NCBI RefSeq assembly: GCF_003946675.1
Contig: NZ_RHOT01000002.1
Span: forward strand, 1-64,000
Origin: Lapidilactobacillus gannanensis
GTDB taxonomy: Bacteria; Bacillota; Bacilli; Lactobacillales; Lactobacillaceae
Reading direction: 5' to 3'
Length of the DNA: 64,000 nucleotides
Position numbers and translations under genes: made by a program. Under the pieces are notes generated by a model, which made no database searches, was not told the DNA's origin, and saw only the letters and a program-made list of their open reading frames with translations. Positions 1 to 7,381 of the stretch are shown in pieces. How positions within the stretch are numbered: the stretch's first letter is position 1; each line of letters starts with the position of its first letter.

Positions 1-631
1 TAGGTGTTGTCATCGGAATGCCTCGATTCGTTTTTCCTCAGATTATACCTGAATTTTTAGTTTTCAGACAGTCCCTAGTTAAAAATTTTAATTTCCTTGT
101 TTAACGAACTTCAAAGCATTAAAATTTCATCAAAAATTCAATCTATGGTTATAACTATATTACAATTATTAAATAAGTAAATGATTTTCATTAAATAATC
201 TCATAATTATATTTTATTTAGAGCATTTTAGTCGAAGTATATCTCTTTCATTGCAAGTCTTATCAAAGTATCATTTATATTGTTCGCTTTTTATTAATCT
301 CATTTTTCGCTAATATTGTGGTACCTTATGAAAAATATTTTCCCAGATAATCTGCCGAATCTTTTTTAAAAAAACCAATTAATTGTCACTAACTAAATAA
401 CCATCGTTTAATTTAATAATTCTTATTTCTGGGCCATAAGCAGCACGCGAACTTGATGTCGCTTAAGATATTCTTTCATTTGATTTATCCTTGTTCTCAC
501 AATAATTTTTCGCCTAACAAATTAATAGTTGAACACTTCTTTCTTTTAACGTTAAAATTAAGTGTACTTTATTAGTTCTAAAAGTACTGTTTTTTTAAGT
601 ATTGCGTCATCAATAATCGAGGTGTATCTAT
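1..631. other. AT-rich non-coding stretch, left window edge
   Basis: No convincing gene is visible in this AT-rich stretch. On the minus strand a possible -10 (TATAAT, about 44-49), a GAGG and an ATG at 11-13 could mark the 5' end of a gene, possibly a transposase, running off the left edge; only four codons are in view, so no product can be named. A short minus-strand frame lies at 423-479 and a second unopened frame at 379-465; these are treated separately. Confidence 0.4.
423..479 (-). CDS. possible 18-residue peptide next to the Rgg gene
   Basis: A short frame with an AAGGATAAATCAA leader encodes MKEYLKRHQVRVLLMAQK, divergent from the Rgg-type regulator. Rgg regulators are often paired with a short peptide gene, which is why it is listed. 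It is basic rather than hydrophobic and has no signal-peptide look, so it is not a typical SHP pheromone. The overlapping frame at 379-465 reads ...AAYGPEIRIIKLNDGYLVSDN after a stop and looks more protein-like; the two together could be one frameshifted small gene. Very uncertain. Confidence 0.15.
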   Translation of the reverse strand: MKEYLKRHQVRVLLMAQK

Positions 632-1493
632 ATGAATGATGGTGAATTATTTAGAAAGCTCCGCCAAGAACGGGGGCTGACTCAAGCTCAACTAGCCCGT
701 GGCATTACTAGTCGTACGGCGTTATCTTCTTTTGAACTGCGACAAACTGAAATTAGCTTGCCTCATGCAATTAAATATTTAAATCGCTTAAACATCACTC
801 TTGAAGAATACGAATTCATCTATCGTCAAAAAAGCACCTCGAAAAAACATACCTTTTCTCAATATTTAGAGAATAAAGATACCACTGAGGCTGAAAAAAA
901 TAGCAGATTGTTATTACAACAATTCCAGAAAACTGGCGACAATTACTTCTTCTATTTATATGCTCAAAGTGAACTGCTCAATCAAGTGCAATATGGACAA
1001 GTATTTACAACAAGCTATGACCTCTTAGTGAATGAAATCAAAGCTTATTTGGATCACGTTGAAACCTGGGGGCCATTTTGAAATCATTATGTTCTCAAAT
1101 TGTATGTACGTCTTCAGCTCGGAATACATTGCCCACATCCTCAAAAACGTGTTGCCTCTATCCGAGGAGTATCAAGAAACTATTTATTATTCAAATAATA
1201 TTGTTTTACTGTGTCAAAATGGTCTTGGCCTAGGTATCCAACGACAGAATTCTGAACTAATTAAGCTGTTCAAGGAAAAAATATATGCTCTTGAAAACAC
1301 CGATAATAGTACCATCAGTGCCATTATTCGACTTTTCTTTCAGGCAATTGATACCTTCAAAACATCTGCTGATAAGGCGCAATTAAATAAAAAAATAAAT
1401 GATGTCTGGCAATTAATAAAACTGCTACACCAAGAAAAATGGCAACCAATTCTGCAAAAGTATTTAACCGACAATCATATGGATCACTTTTAA
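632..1493 (+). pseudogene. Rgg/MutR-type transcriptional regulator, frameshifted
   Basis: This gene encodes an Rgg-family regulator: an N-terminal XRE-type helix-turn-helix (residues about 1-65, motif LRQERGLTQAQLARG) followed by an alpha-helical repeat domain. The first frame stops at 1081 just after ...HVETWG. The continuation HFEIIMFSNCMYVF sits in another frame and runs to 1493. Removing one G from the G5 run at 1068-1072 joins both into about 286 residues, the usual length of Rgg proteins, and restores the W-x-x-E-I-x-x-F-x-N-C stretch typical of the family. The start has a GAGGTG ribosome binding site. No tRNA-slippage signal is evident, so a disabling insertion, phase variation in the G tract or a sequencing error are the options. 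Confidence 0.85.
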
Positions 1494-1853
1494 AATATGG
1501 CCTTAATAATTAAGCAGTGATCGCATCGCGCTAGCATGTGGTTGCTGTTTTTCTGATTGAAACAATTCTATTTCTACTTTAGATTAATTCTCCCAACTTA
1601 CAACACATCAAAAACTTTTAACTTGACTTCGCGAAGTTTTCAAGCGGTCACAAACGGCGAGCCTAACCAGATAGCTAACGATTTTTATTTTGTTTCTATA
1701 AATAAAAGTTTTACCCCAGACTAATTTTTTTATTCAACTAGGCTATATTTGTTGTATACTAAGTTTGGCCGATTACTGTTTTAAATATCACCACGCCAGT
1801 GATGGCAGTTGCATCGCAGTTGTGTCACGCGAGCAACAGAAGGGGAGGTTTCT
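1494..1853 (+). promoter_or_regulatory. mntH upstream region with promoter
   Basis: The stretch separates the broken rgg from mntH. A promoter can be proposed with TTCAAC at 1733-1738, a 16-bp spacer and TATACT at 1755-1760. The leader contains two small inverted repeats (ATCAC/GTGAT near 1786-1804 and GTTGC/GCAAC near 1808-1836) before the AAGGGGAGG ribosome binding site. I do not see the conserved core of the yybP-ykoY manganese riboswitch, nor a clear MntR box. Confidence 0.45.
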
Positions 1854-3452
1854 ATGAAAGAAGCACCAAATACAGCCCATAAGCATAAATTAATTGAATA
1901 TGCGAATGGACCCTCACTAGAGGAAATCAACGGTACGGTGGAAGTACCTAAGGGCAAGGGGTTCTGGCGAACATTATTCGCTTATTCCGGACCGGGCGCA
2001 CTAGTAGCAGTTGGCTATATGGATCCAGGTAACTGGTCAACAAGTATTACTGGTGGTCAAAATTTCGGCTATCTATTGATGTCGATTATTTTAATCTCGA
2101 GTTTAATTGCGATGTTACTGCAAAACATGGCAGCTAAACTGGGGATTGTCAGCCGGATGGATTTAGCCCAAGCTATTCGGGCGCGCACTAGTAAAACCCT
2201 AGGAATTATTCTTTGGATCATGACTGAGTTTGCCATTATGGCAACAGATATTGCTGAAGTTATCGGTGCAGCAATTGCCTTATACTTGTTATTTCATATT
2301 CCACTAGTCATCGCCGTTTTCTTAACCGTTTTAGATGTTCTGGTCTTATTGTTATTAACTAAAATTGGCTTTCGCAAAATCGAAGCGATTGTTGTTTGTT
2401 TGATTTTAGTGATTCTACTCGTTTTTGTTTATCAAGTTGCCTTATCCAATCCTGATTGGGCCGCAATTATCAAAGGGACTATTCCAGCTGCAGGTGCTGT
2501 AGCAACCCATCCAGAAGTCGGGGGCATGACACCATTAAGTGGGGCACTAGGCATTATTGGCGCCACCGTCATGCCCCATAATCTTTACTTACACTCAGCC
2601 ATTTCGCAAACTCGGAAAATTGATCATGAAGATGAAGAAGACGTGGCAACTGCTGTTCGTTTTAGTCAGTGGGATTCTAATATTCAATTGGGATTTGCCT
2701 TTATCGTTAACTCATTGCTCTTGATCATGGGTGTCGCTGTCTTCAAATCTGGTGCCGTCAAAGATCCTTCATTCTTCGGTTTGTTTGAAGCCTTGTCTGA
2801 CACTTCAACTTTGAGTAATGGCGTGCTGATTACCGTTGCCAAATCTGGCGTACTATCAATTCTTTTCGCCGTAGCTTTATTGGCTTCTGGCCAAAATTCA
2901 ACCATTACAGGTACTTTAACCGGCCAAGTCATTATGGAAGGGTTCGTCCACATGCGGATGCCATTATGGGCGCGTCGTTTAGTAACCCGTTTGATTTCAG
3001 TGATTCCCGTACTGATCTGCGTCATGATGACTGGCAAATTAAATCAGGTCGATCAACACGAAGCACTAAACAATCTAATGAATAACTCCCAGGTCTTCTT
3101 GGCTTTTGCCTTACCATTTTCGATGCTGCCATTATTAATGTTGACTGATAGCAAAGCAGAAATGGGCCAGCGCTTCAAAAACTCAACTTGGGTCAAAATT
3201 TGTGGTTGGATTTCAGTAATTGGGCTAACATTTCTTAATTTATTGAACTTGCCGAAATCTTTCACTGATTTTCTGGGTGACAAACCCAGTGCTGACGCCG
3301 TCTTGAAAGCGCATATTGGTGCTTATATCTCAATCGCCTTGATTCTCGCATTATTAGTTTGGTGCCTAATCGATCTTTATCATGGCAACCAACGTTTAGC
3401 TAAACATCAAGCTGAAGTCACAAAAGAATATCATGCACAGGAGGCAAAATAA
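1854..3452 (+). CDS. mntH: Nramp family manganese/proton symporter MntH
   Basis: MntH imports Mn2+ (and possibly Fe2+) across the cytoplasmic membrane with protons; lactobacilli accumulate manganese to detoxify superoxide. The 532-residue product has about 11 membrane segments and both Nramp signatures: MDPGNWSTS in TM1 and the MPHNLYLHS motif in TM6, the metal-binding residues. The start chosen is the ATG behind AAGGGGAGG, not an upstream TTG at 1809. The stop overlaps the start of the downstream universal stress protein gene by one base (TAATG), so the two are translated together. Confidence 0.95.
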   Translation: MKEAPNTAHKHKLIEYANGPSLEEINGTVEVPKGKGFWRTLFAYSGPGALVAVGYMDPGNWSTSITGGQNFGYLLMSIILISSLIAMLLQNMAAKLGIVSRMDLAQAIRARTSKTLGIILWIMTEFAIMATDIAEVIGAAIALYLLFHIPLVIAVFLTVLDVLVLLLLTKIGFRKIEAIVVCLILVILLVFVYQVALSNPDWAAIIKGTIPAAGAVATHPEVGGMTPLSGALGIIGATVMPHNLYLHSAISQTRKIDHEDEEDVATAVRFSQWDSNIQLGFAFIVNSLLLIMGVAVFKSGAVKDPSFFGLFEALSDTSTLSNGVLITVAKSGVLSILFAVALLASGQNSTITGTLTGQVIMEGFVHMRMPLWARRLVTRLISVIPVLICVMMTGKLNQVDQHEALNNLMNNSQVFLAFALPFSMLPLLMLTDSKAEMGQRFKNSTWVKICGWISVIGLTFLNLLNLPKSFTDFLGDKPSADAVLKAHIGAYISIALILALLVWCLIDLYHGNQRLAKHQAEVTKEYHAQEAK

Positions 3453-3886
3453 TGACCAGTGATTATCAGAAAATTTTAGTTGCAGTGGATGATTCTAGCG
3501 ATGCCCTGGCAGCCTTTCAATATGCCCTCCATCGTGCCAAAGTTGATCATGCGGCTTTAGTGATCACCTCAATTCTAGAGTCCGCTGAAATGAATGTTTA
3601 TCAAGTCTTGAATAAAGATTACATTCATGGTGAACGAGCAGCACTAGAACACCACGTGAATAACTATGTCCAGCTAGCTCAACAAGCTGGTATTACTAAT
3701 GTCCGCGCCGTCATCGCTGAAGGCGACCCTGGTGAAACCATTGTCAAAACGTTAATTCCCAAGTATCAACCTGATTTACTAATTGTTGGTGCCGAAGCCA
3801 AAAAAGGGCTAGCTAAACATTTTGGCAGTCAAGCAGCCTATATGGCAAAACATGCCAACATTTCAGTTATGATCGTCCGCGAATAA
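3452..3886 (+). CDS. UspA-type universal stress protein
   Basis: The 144-residue protein is a single-domain universal stress protein. It begins with a beta strand and the V-A-V-D-D motif and ends with the nucleotide-binding signature VGAEAKKGL...HFGSQAAYMAKH, the G-2X-G-9X-G(S/T) pattern of ATP-binding members. It is translationally coupled to mntH, a pairing common in lactobacilli. Its molecular role is unknown; the linkage suggests a part in manganese uptake or oxidative stress. Transcription probably ends at the hairpin at 4222-4276. Confidence 0.9.
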   Translation: MTSDYQKILVAVDDSSDALAAFQYALHRAKVDHAALVITSILESAEMNVYQVLNKDYIHGERAALEHHVNNYVQLAQQAGITNVRAVIAEGDPGETIVKTLIPKYQPDLLIVGAEAKKGLAKHFGSQAAYMAKHANISVMIVRE

Positions 3887-4014
3887 TTAACGTTACTAAA
3901 TATAGTCAGGATACTTCCAATTTAAAGTTGGTTTGGGGCAGAATAGATGACAACTCCGTTGCGGCCGGCGGGTTGTGGAACGCAAATAGTGCCAAGTCTT
4001 CCCCAATTTGAGAA

Positions 4015-4162
4015 GGTGGTTGCTGGGCGATTTTGAGGGCGTGGAACGGCGTGGGCGTTGATTTAAGCTTTTTCTACGAAAAATCTTAAATACAAGCCTT
4101 ATTCTAAACGGTAAACCGTTAAGAATAATTTCACACCTGACGCCAATCGCCCAGCAACCACC
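4015..4162 (+). repeat. family-1 structured repeat, copy 1
   Basis: The element is closed by a perfect 18-bp stem (4015-4032 with 4145-4162), continued after a 5-nt bulge by GGCGT/ACGCC. Inside are GGAAC, a stem formed by GATTTAAGC and its partner near 4084-4092, and a third stem at 4099-4128 (TTATTCTAAACGGT with ACCGTTAAGAATAA). Other copies at 4395-4505, 10278-10429, 10737-10859 and 26426-26577 share the layout but not the stem sequences. Confidence 0.8.
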
Positions 4163-4221
4163 AGATAAAACTAACAGAATTGAGCACCACTGTAAGCAAA
4201 CTAGATTGCAGTATACAACAA

Positions 4222-4276
4222 AGCCTGTGTGACAATCTTTCAAGATAAAATTGAAAGATATCACACAGGCTATTTT
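4222..4276 (+). terminator. terminator-like hairpin after mntH-usp
   Basis: AGCCTGTGTGACAATCTTTC pairs with GAAAGATATCACACAGGCT and is followed by ATTTTTAT. It is well placed to end the mntH-usp transcript. An inverted relative with compensatory differences lies at 10544-10596. Confidence 0.7.
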
Positions 4277-4394
4277 TATCTAACTGTTCATTTATTATTG
4301 CTGAATGAACTAAGTTGCTTAGTCTCACTACAACTGCCTTAATCACTAGCGACAGTTAGGATTACTAACTTAACTCCAGACGGAATGGAGGGAT

Positions 4395-4505
4395 CTTGTC
4401 GTCAGGCGCGAAATTATTGTTGGTGCTTTAGCACTTACAATAAGCCTCGAATTTGAGATTTTCGAAGAAAAGCTCAAATCGATGGCCGCACCGTTCCACG
4501 ACAAG
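4395..4505 (-). repeat. family-1 structured repeat, copy 2
   Basis: Read on the minus strand the outer stem is CTTGTCGT/ACGACAAG, followed at once by GGAAC and preceded on the 3' side by CTG, as in the other copies. The middle stem is ATTTGAGCTTTTC with GAAAATCTCAAAT; the third stem is TTATTGTAAGTGCT with AGCACCAACAATAA. The stem letters differ from copy 1 but pairing is kept. Confidence 0.75.
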
Positions 4506-4810
4506 CAGCCCGGAATGCAGTCAGAACCAATTCCGTTTCAACAACCTCACCGGCTTTAGTGTCTTTGAGATTTGGTTTGTAATTGGCTTAAATCGATGTC
4601 GGCCGCGTTCCACAACCCGCAGCCCGGAATGCAGTCAGAATCAATTCCGTTTTGACTGCTTCACTGGATTTTAGTACTTTGAGCTTTAGTCTGTAATTGG
4701 CATCAATCAGTGTCGGCCGCGTTCCACGACGAGCAGTCCGGAATGCAGTCAGAACCAATTCTGCCTTAACAACTTCACTAGATTTTGGTTTCCTTGAACG
4801 TTGTTTGGCG
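4493..4810 (-). repeat. three tandem copies of a 114-bp repeat
   Basis: Units begin with GTTCCAC at 4493, 4607 and 4721, a period of 114 bp. Each contains CCGGAATGCAGTCAGAA, then CCAATTCYG or similar, and a TTTGTAATTGGC stretch. Two further units lie inverted at 10115-10290 (period 115). The units share GTGGAACG and the stem-2 region with the family-1 structured repeats, so they are probably related to them. Confidence 0.75.
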
Positions 4811-4851
4811 ACTAGTTTCAACGCTTCACTAGTAAACTAATCACACTTAGC

Positions 4852-5361
4852 CTACACGCCAAACTCTGGCGCATAAACAACTGAGCCATGCAATGGCGGT
4901 GCTAACGTTAACAATCGACAAGCAAAGAAATTTGTCGCCGGAAAATCAGCAGGCACAGTTACGCCCAAGCTAGCTGCTGGCTGATAACCAAACTTACGAT
5001 AATAATGTTCGTGACCTAAAACAAGAACATAATTATAGCCTAATCGGCGTGCTAAGCGATGTCCCTGTTGAATGAGTTGGCGGCCAATTCCTTGATTTTG
5101 ATATTTGGGTAAAACAGCCAGTGGTGCCAACGCCAACACTGTTTGCGCACCAACTTGTGCTTTAGTAAATAGAATATAACCAACAATTTGTTGATCAATT
5201 TCCGCCACTAGTGACAACTCAGGAATAAAAGCCGCACTAGTACGCAAAGCGGCAACTAACTCTTGTTCATGACCATCTGAATATTCTGCGCTGGCAAAAG
5301 CTGTCGTTACGACCTGCTCAACTTGATGATAATCTTTGGACTGTTCTGGACGAATCAACAT
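4852..5361 (-). CDS. GNAT family N-acetyltransferase
   Basis: This 169-residue protein has the GNAT fold: after an N-terminal MLIRPEQSKDYHQVEQ strand-helix, the acetyl-CoA binding motif A appears as LAPLAVLPKYQNQGIGRQLI (Q-x-x-G-I-G) near residues 78-99. The LGHEHYYRKFGYQPA stretch is typical of the YhbS-like subgroup. The acceptor substrate cannot be predicted. The start follows AAGGGGAG. It stands alone with the repeat blocks on one side and msrB upstream. Confidence 0.85.
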   Translation of the reverse strand: MLIRPEQSKDYHQVEQVVTTAFASAEYSDGHEQELVAALRTSAAFIPELSLVAEIDQQIVGYILFTKAQVGAQTVLALAPLAVLPKYQNQGIGRQLIQQGHRLARRLGYNYVLVLGHEHYYRKFGYQPAASLGVTVPADFPATNFFACRLLTLAPPLHGSVVYAPEFGV

Positions 5362-5603
5362 GCGTGAAACTCCCCTTAAATGTACAATAAATAAAATTAA
5401 TTGGCTTATTCAGAAAATAGCCAAACTAGCCAGCAGCAAAAGGCGTTAAAGCAATTTAAGTGCTGGCGCCATTCTGGTACTAACTAGTTAACGCAGCGTG
5501 GCGGCCATTATCAACAGCTTCATGACCCGCCTATTTAAGCATCAATTAATTCTAGCACATTTAAGCTTAGTCACTAGTTTCTGACCACAAATTACAAAAC
5601 TTC

Positions 5604-6044
5604 CTATTGGAATAACTGGGCAAACTCGCCATAACCAGCCGTCGCTAATTGACTAACTGGGATAAACTTTAAAGCGGCTGAATTGATGCAGTAACGCAAC
5701 CCACCACGATCAGCAGGACCATCCGTAAAAACATGGCCTAAATGGGAATGCGCTGTTTGACTAACCACTTCTTGGCGAACCATTCCGAAAGAATGATCCG
5801 CATGTTCAACAACATTTTCTGGCGCAATCGGTTGAGAAAACGCTGGCCAGCCACAACCGGAATCATATTTGTCAGTTGAACTAAATAACGGTTGACCACT
5901 AACTACGTCTACATAAATACCAGGCTCAAAGAACTGATCATATTTACCAGTAAAAGGTGCTTCAGTCGCTGCCTTTTGCGTGACTTGATATTCTTCTGCT
6001 GTTAATCGTCGTTGGAGATCTGCTTGCGTTTCATTTTTAGTCAT
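5604..6044 (-). CDS. msrB: peptide-methionine (R)-S-oxide reductase MsrB
   Basis: MsrB reduces R-methionine sulfoxide in oxidised proteins, using thioredoxin. The 146-residue product has the family landmarks: [28 protein letters not shown], the HLGHVF motif and the catalytic [11 protein letters not shown] with the nucleophilic cysteine. The CxxC pairs that bind zinc in some MsrBs are absent, as in many lactobacilli. The ATG follows AGGAGGAATTGCC. No msrA is next to it. Confidence 0.95.
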   Translation of the reverse strand: MTKNETQADLQRRLTAEEYQVTQKAATEAPFTGKYDQFFEPGIYVDVVSGQPLFSSTDKYDSGCGWPAFSQPIAPENVVEHADHSFGMVRQEVVSQTAHSHLGHVFTDGPADRGGLRYCINSAALKFIPVSQLATAGYGEFAQLFQ

Positions 6045-6250
6045 GGCAATTCCTCCCGAAAATAAATTGTAGGCAATCTTTTCTTGCTTATATTATTCTA
6101 ATTAAATTACCAGCGAAAGCAATTAATTTGCTCTCACTGCCGATTGTTTCCTAACAAAGATTGACGCCAACCCGCCTTAACGCTAACATATCATTATGGG
6201 AACAATTGTTCTACCCACTGTTATTTTAACCAACAAGGAGTTTTTCAATC

Positions 6251-7381
6251 ATGACGAAAATCGTCCAAATCAGCGACGTCCATCTCGGTTTTGCTTATGC
6301 CGGACTAGCTTACCCTCGTCGTCAAAAGCAGCGCCAGCAGGATCTTTGGCAAACTTTTCTTGACGCGCTTCATTATTGCCAAAAAATTGACGCCAAATTA
6401 TTATTAATTCCCGGTGATTTATTTGACACCCCTAATCCTGACGCAGCGCTAGTGCAGGATGTCCAGGATGCCTTTCGTGAAATTGCCCCGATCAAAGTAA
6501 TGATTGCCACTGGTAATCATGATTTTGCTTACGCTGGTTCCTGTTGGGACGACTCGCAAAAGTGGCCTGATAATGTCTTCATATTTAAAAGTGCTTGGAC
6601 GCAATTAGACTTGCCCGAATTACAACTGACTGTTTGGGGCGCGGGCTTTACAGCACCCTATGCGAAAACAAGTTTATTGCAGCCAGTACCCTCACAACCA
6701 AATCATTGGCAAATTGGCGTGCTTCATGGCGATGCTTTCACTCCTGACCACTCACCTTATAATCCATTAACAACTGCGCAAATTGCTGCTTCAGGTTTAA
6801 ACTGGCTGGCATTAGGTCACATTCACAAAAGAATTCAAGCTCAAGCTGGGGCAACCGCATATGCTTACGCTGGCACGCCAGAAGGCCATGGTTTCGATGA
6901 GCAAGGGGCCAAGGGTATTTTAGTGCTTGATTTCAAACCTGGCCAAACTCAGCCGACTGTTACTTTTCAACCACTTGCCCAACGTCAGTACTTAGAATTA
7001 AAGATTGATTTAAGCGGTCTGGATAGTAATCGTGCCGCCGCGGCCAGAATCAAAACAACTTTAGCAGCTAACGACGGCCCAGACTATCTTCGTAATCTCT
7101 ATAAGATTCATTTAACGGGCGCCTTACCACCTAATGCGCTAATTACTGAAAATGGTTTAGCAGCACAGTTACCAGTTTTTGATTTACGTTTGCATAACGA
7201 AACGCATTTAGCTATTGATTATCAACAACTGGCGCAATTGGATACCCTGACTGGGAATTTTACCAAAAAAATACTAGGTAAAATTGAGCACGCCACTGAC
7301 GAAACCGAACGTCAGCACTGGCAGTTGGCTCTGGATCTAGGCCTGCGCGCCTTTCAGGAGGACTTAACTGATGCGCATTGA
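6251..7381 (+). CDS. yhaO: YhaO-like DNA repair metallophosphoesterase
   Basis: The 376-residue protein is a calcineurin-like phosphoesterase of the SbcD/Mre11 group. The metal-binding motifs are visible in order: SDVHLGF, PGDLFD, GNHDF, and LHGDAF...LGHIHK. The protein is the nuclease partner of the YhaN ATPase, whose gene overlaps the end of this one by 11 bp. In Bacillus subtilis yhaO-yhaN-yhaM form an operon; no yhaM is present here. A conventional SbcCD pair is encoded separately at 43.4-47.7 kb. The start follows AAGGAG. Confidence 0.9.
   Translation: MTKIVQISDVHLGFAYAGLAYPRRQKQRQQDLWQTFLDALHYCQKIDAKLLLIPGDLFDTPNPDAALVQDVQDAFREIAPIKVMIATGNHDFAYAGSCWDDSQKWPDNVFIFKSAWTQLDLPELQLTVWGAGFTAPYAKTSLLQPVPSQPNHWQIGVLHGDAFTPDHSPYNPLTTAQIAASGLNWLALGHIHKRIQAQAGATAYAYAGTPEGHGFDEQGAKGILVLDFKPGQTQPTVTFQPLAQRQYLELKIDLSGLDSNRAAAARIKTTLAANDGPDYLRNLYKIHLTGALPPNALITENGLAAQLPVFDLRLHNETHLAIDYQQLAQLDTLTGNFTKKILGKIEHATDETERQHWQLALDLGLRAFQEDLTDAH

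Larger units (their letters stand above)
3921..4810. repeat. left repeat block: inverted relative of the 10.1-11.0 kb block
   Basis: The whole space between usp and the acetyltransferase gene is made of repeated modules, all of which recur in inverted orientation at about 10115-10960. Examples are the stretch at 3928-3980 (matches 10846-10900 on the other strand) and a 205-bp module at 4199-4405 (matches 10419-10617). Modules are partly shuffled between the two blocks, so they are not simple copies. It contains two family-1 structured elements, a terminator hairpin and a three-copy tandem repeat. The open frames in this region are not protein-like. Confidence 0.8.

Noticed and set aside
1060-1085. 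Programmed frameshift in rgg
   Set aside because: No slippery heptamer, stimulatory hairpin or internal Shine-Dalgarno at the required distance; a G5 indel is simpler.
1760-1853. yybP-ykoY manganese riboswitch before mntH
   Set aside because: Small inverted repeats are present, but I cannot find the conserved internal loops of this class.
4015-4162. Reading the 18-bp ends of family-1 copies as transposon terminal inverted repeats
   Set aside because: The ends differ completely between copies while staying complementary within each copy; transposon ends would be conserved. Helix covariation explains them better.
4493-4810. CRISPR-like array
   Set aside because: The 114-bp units are contiguous repeats without unique spacers of constant length, and no cas gene is present in the window.
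3896-4821. Open frames within the left repeat block
   Set aside because: They follow repeat structure, recur antisense in the right block and have no start signals; low-complexity, non-protein-like content.
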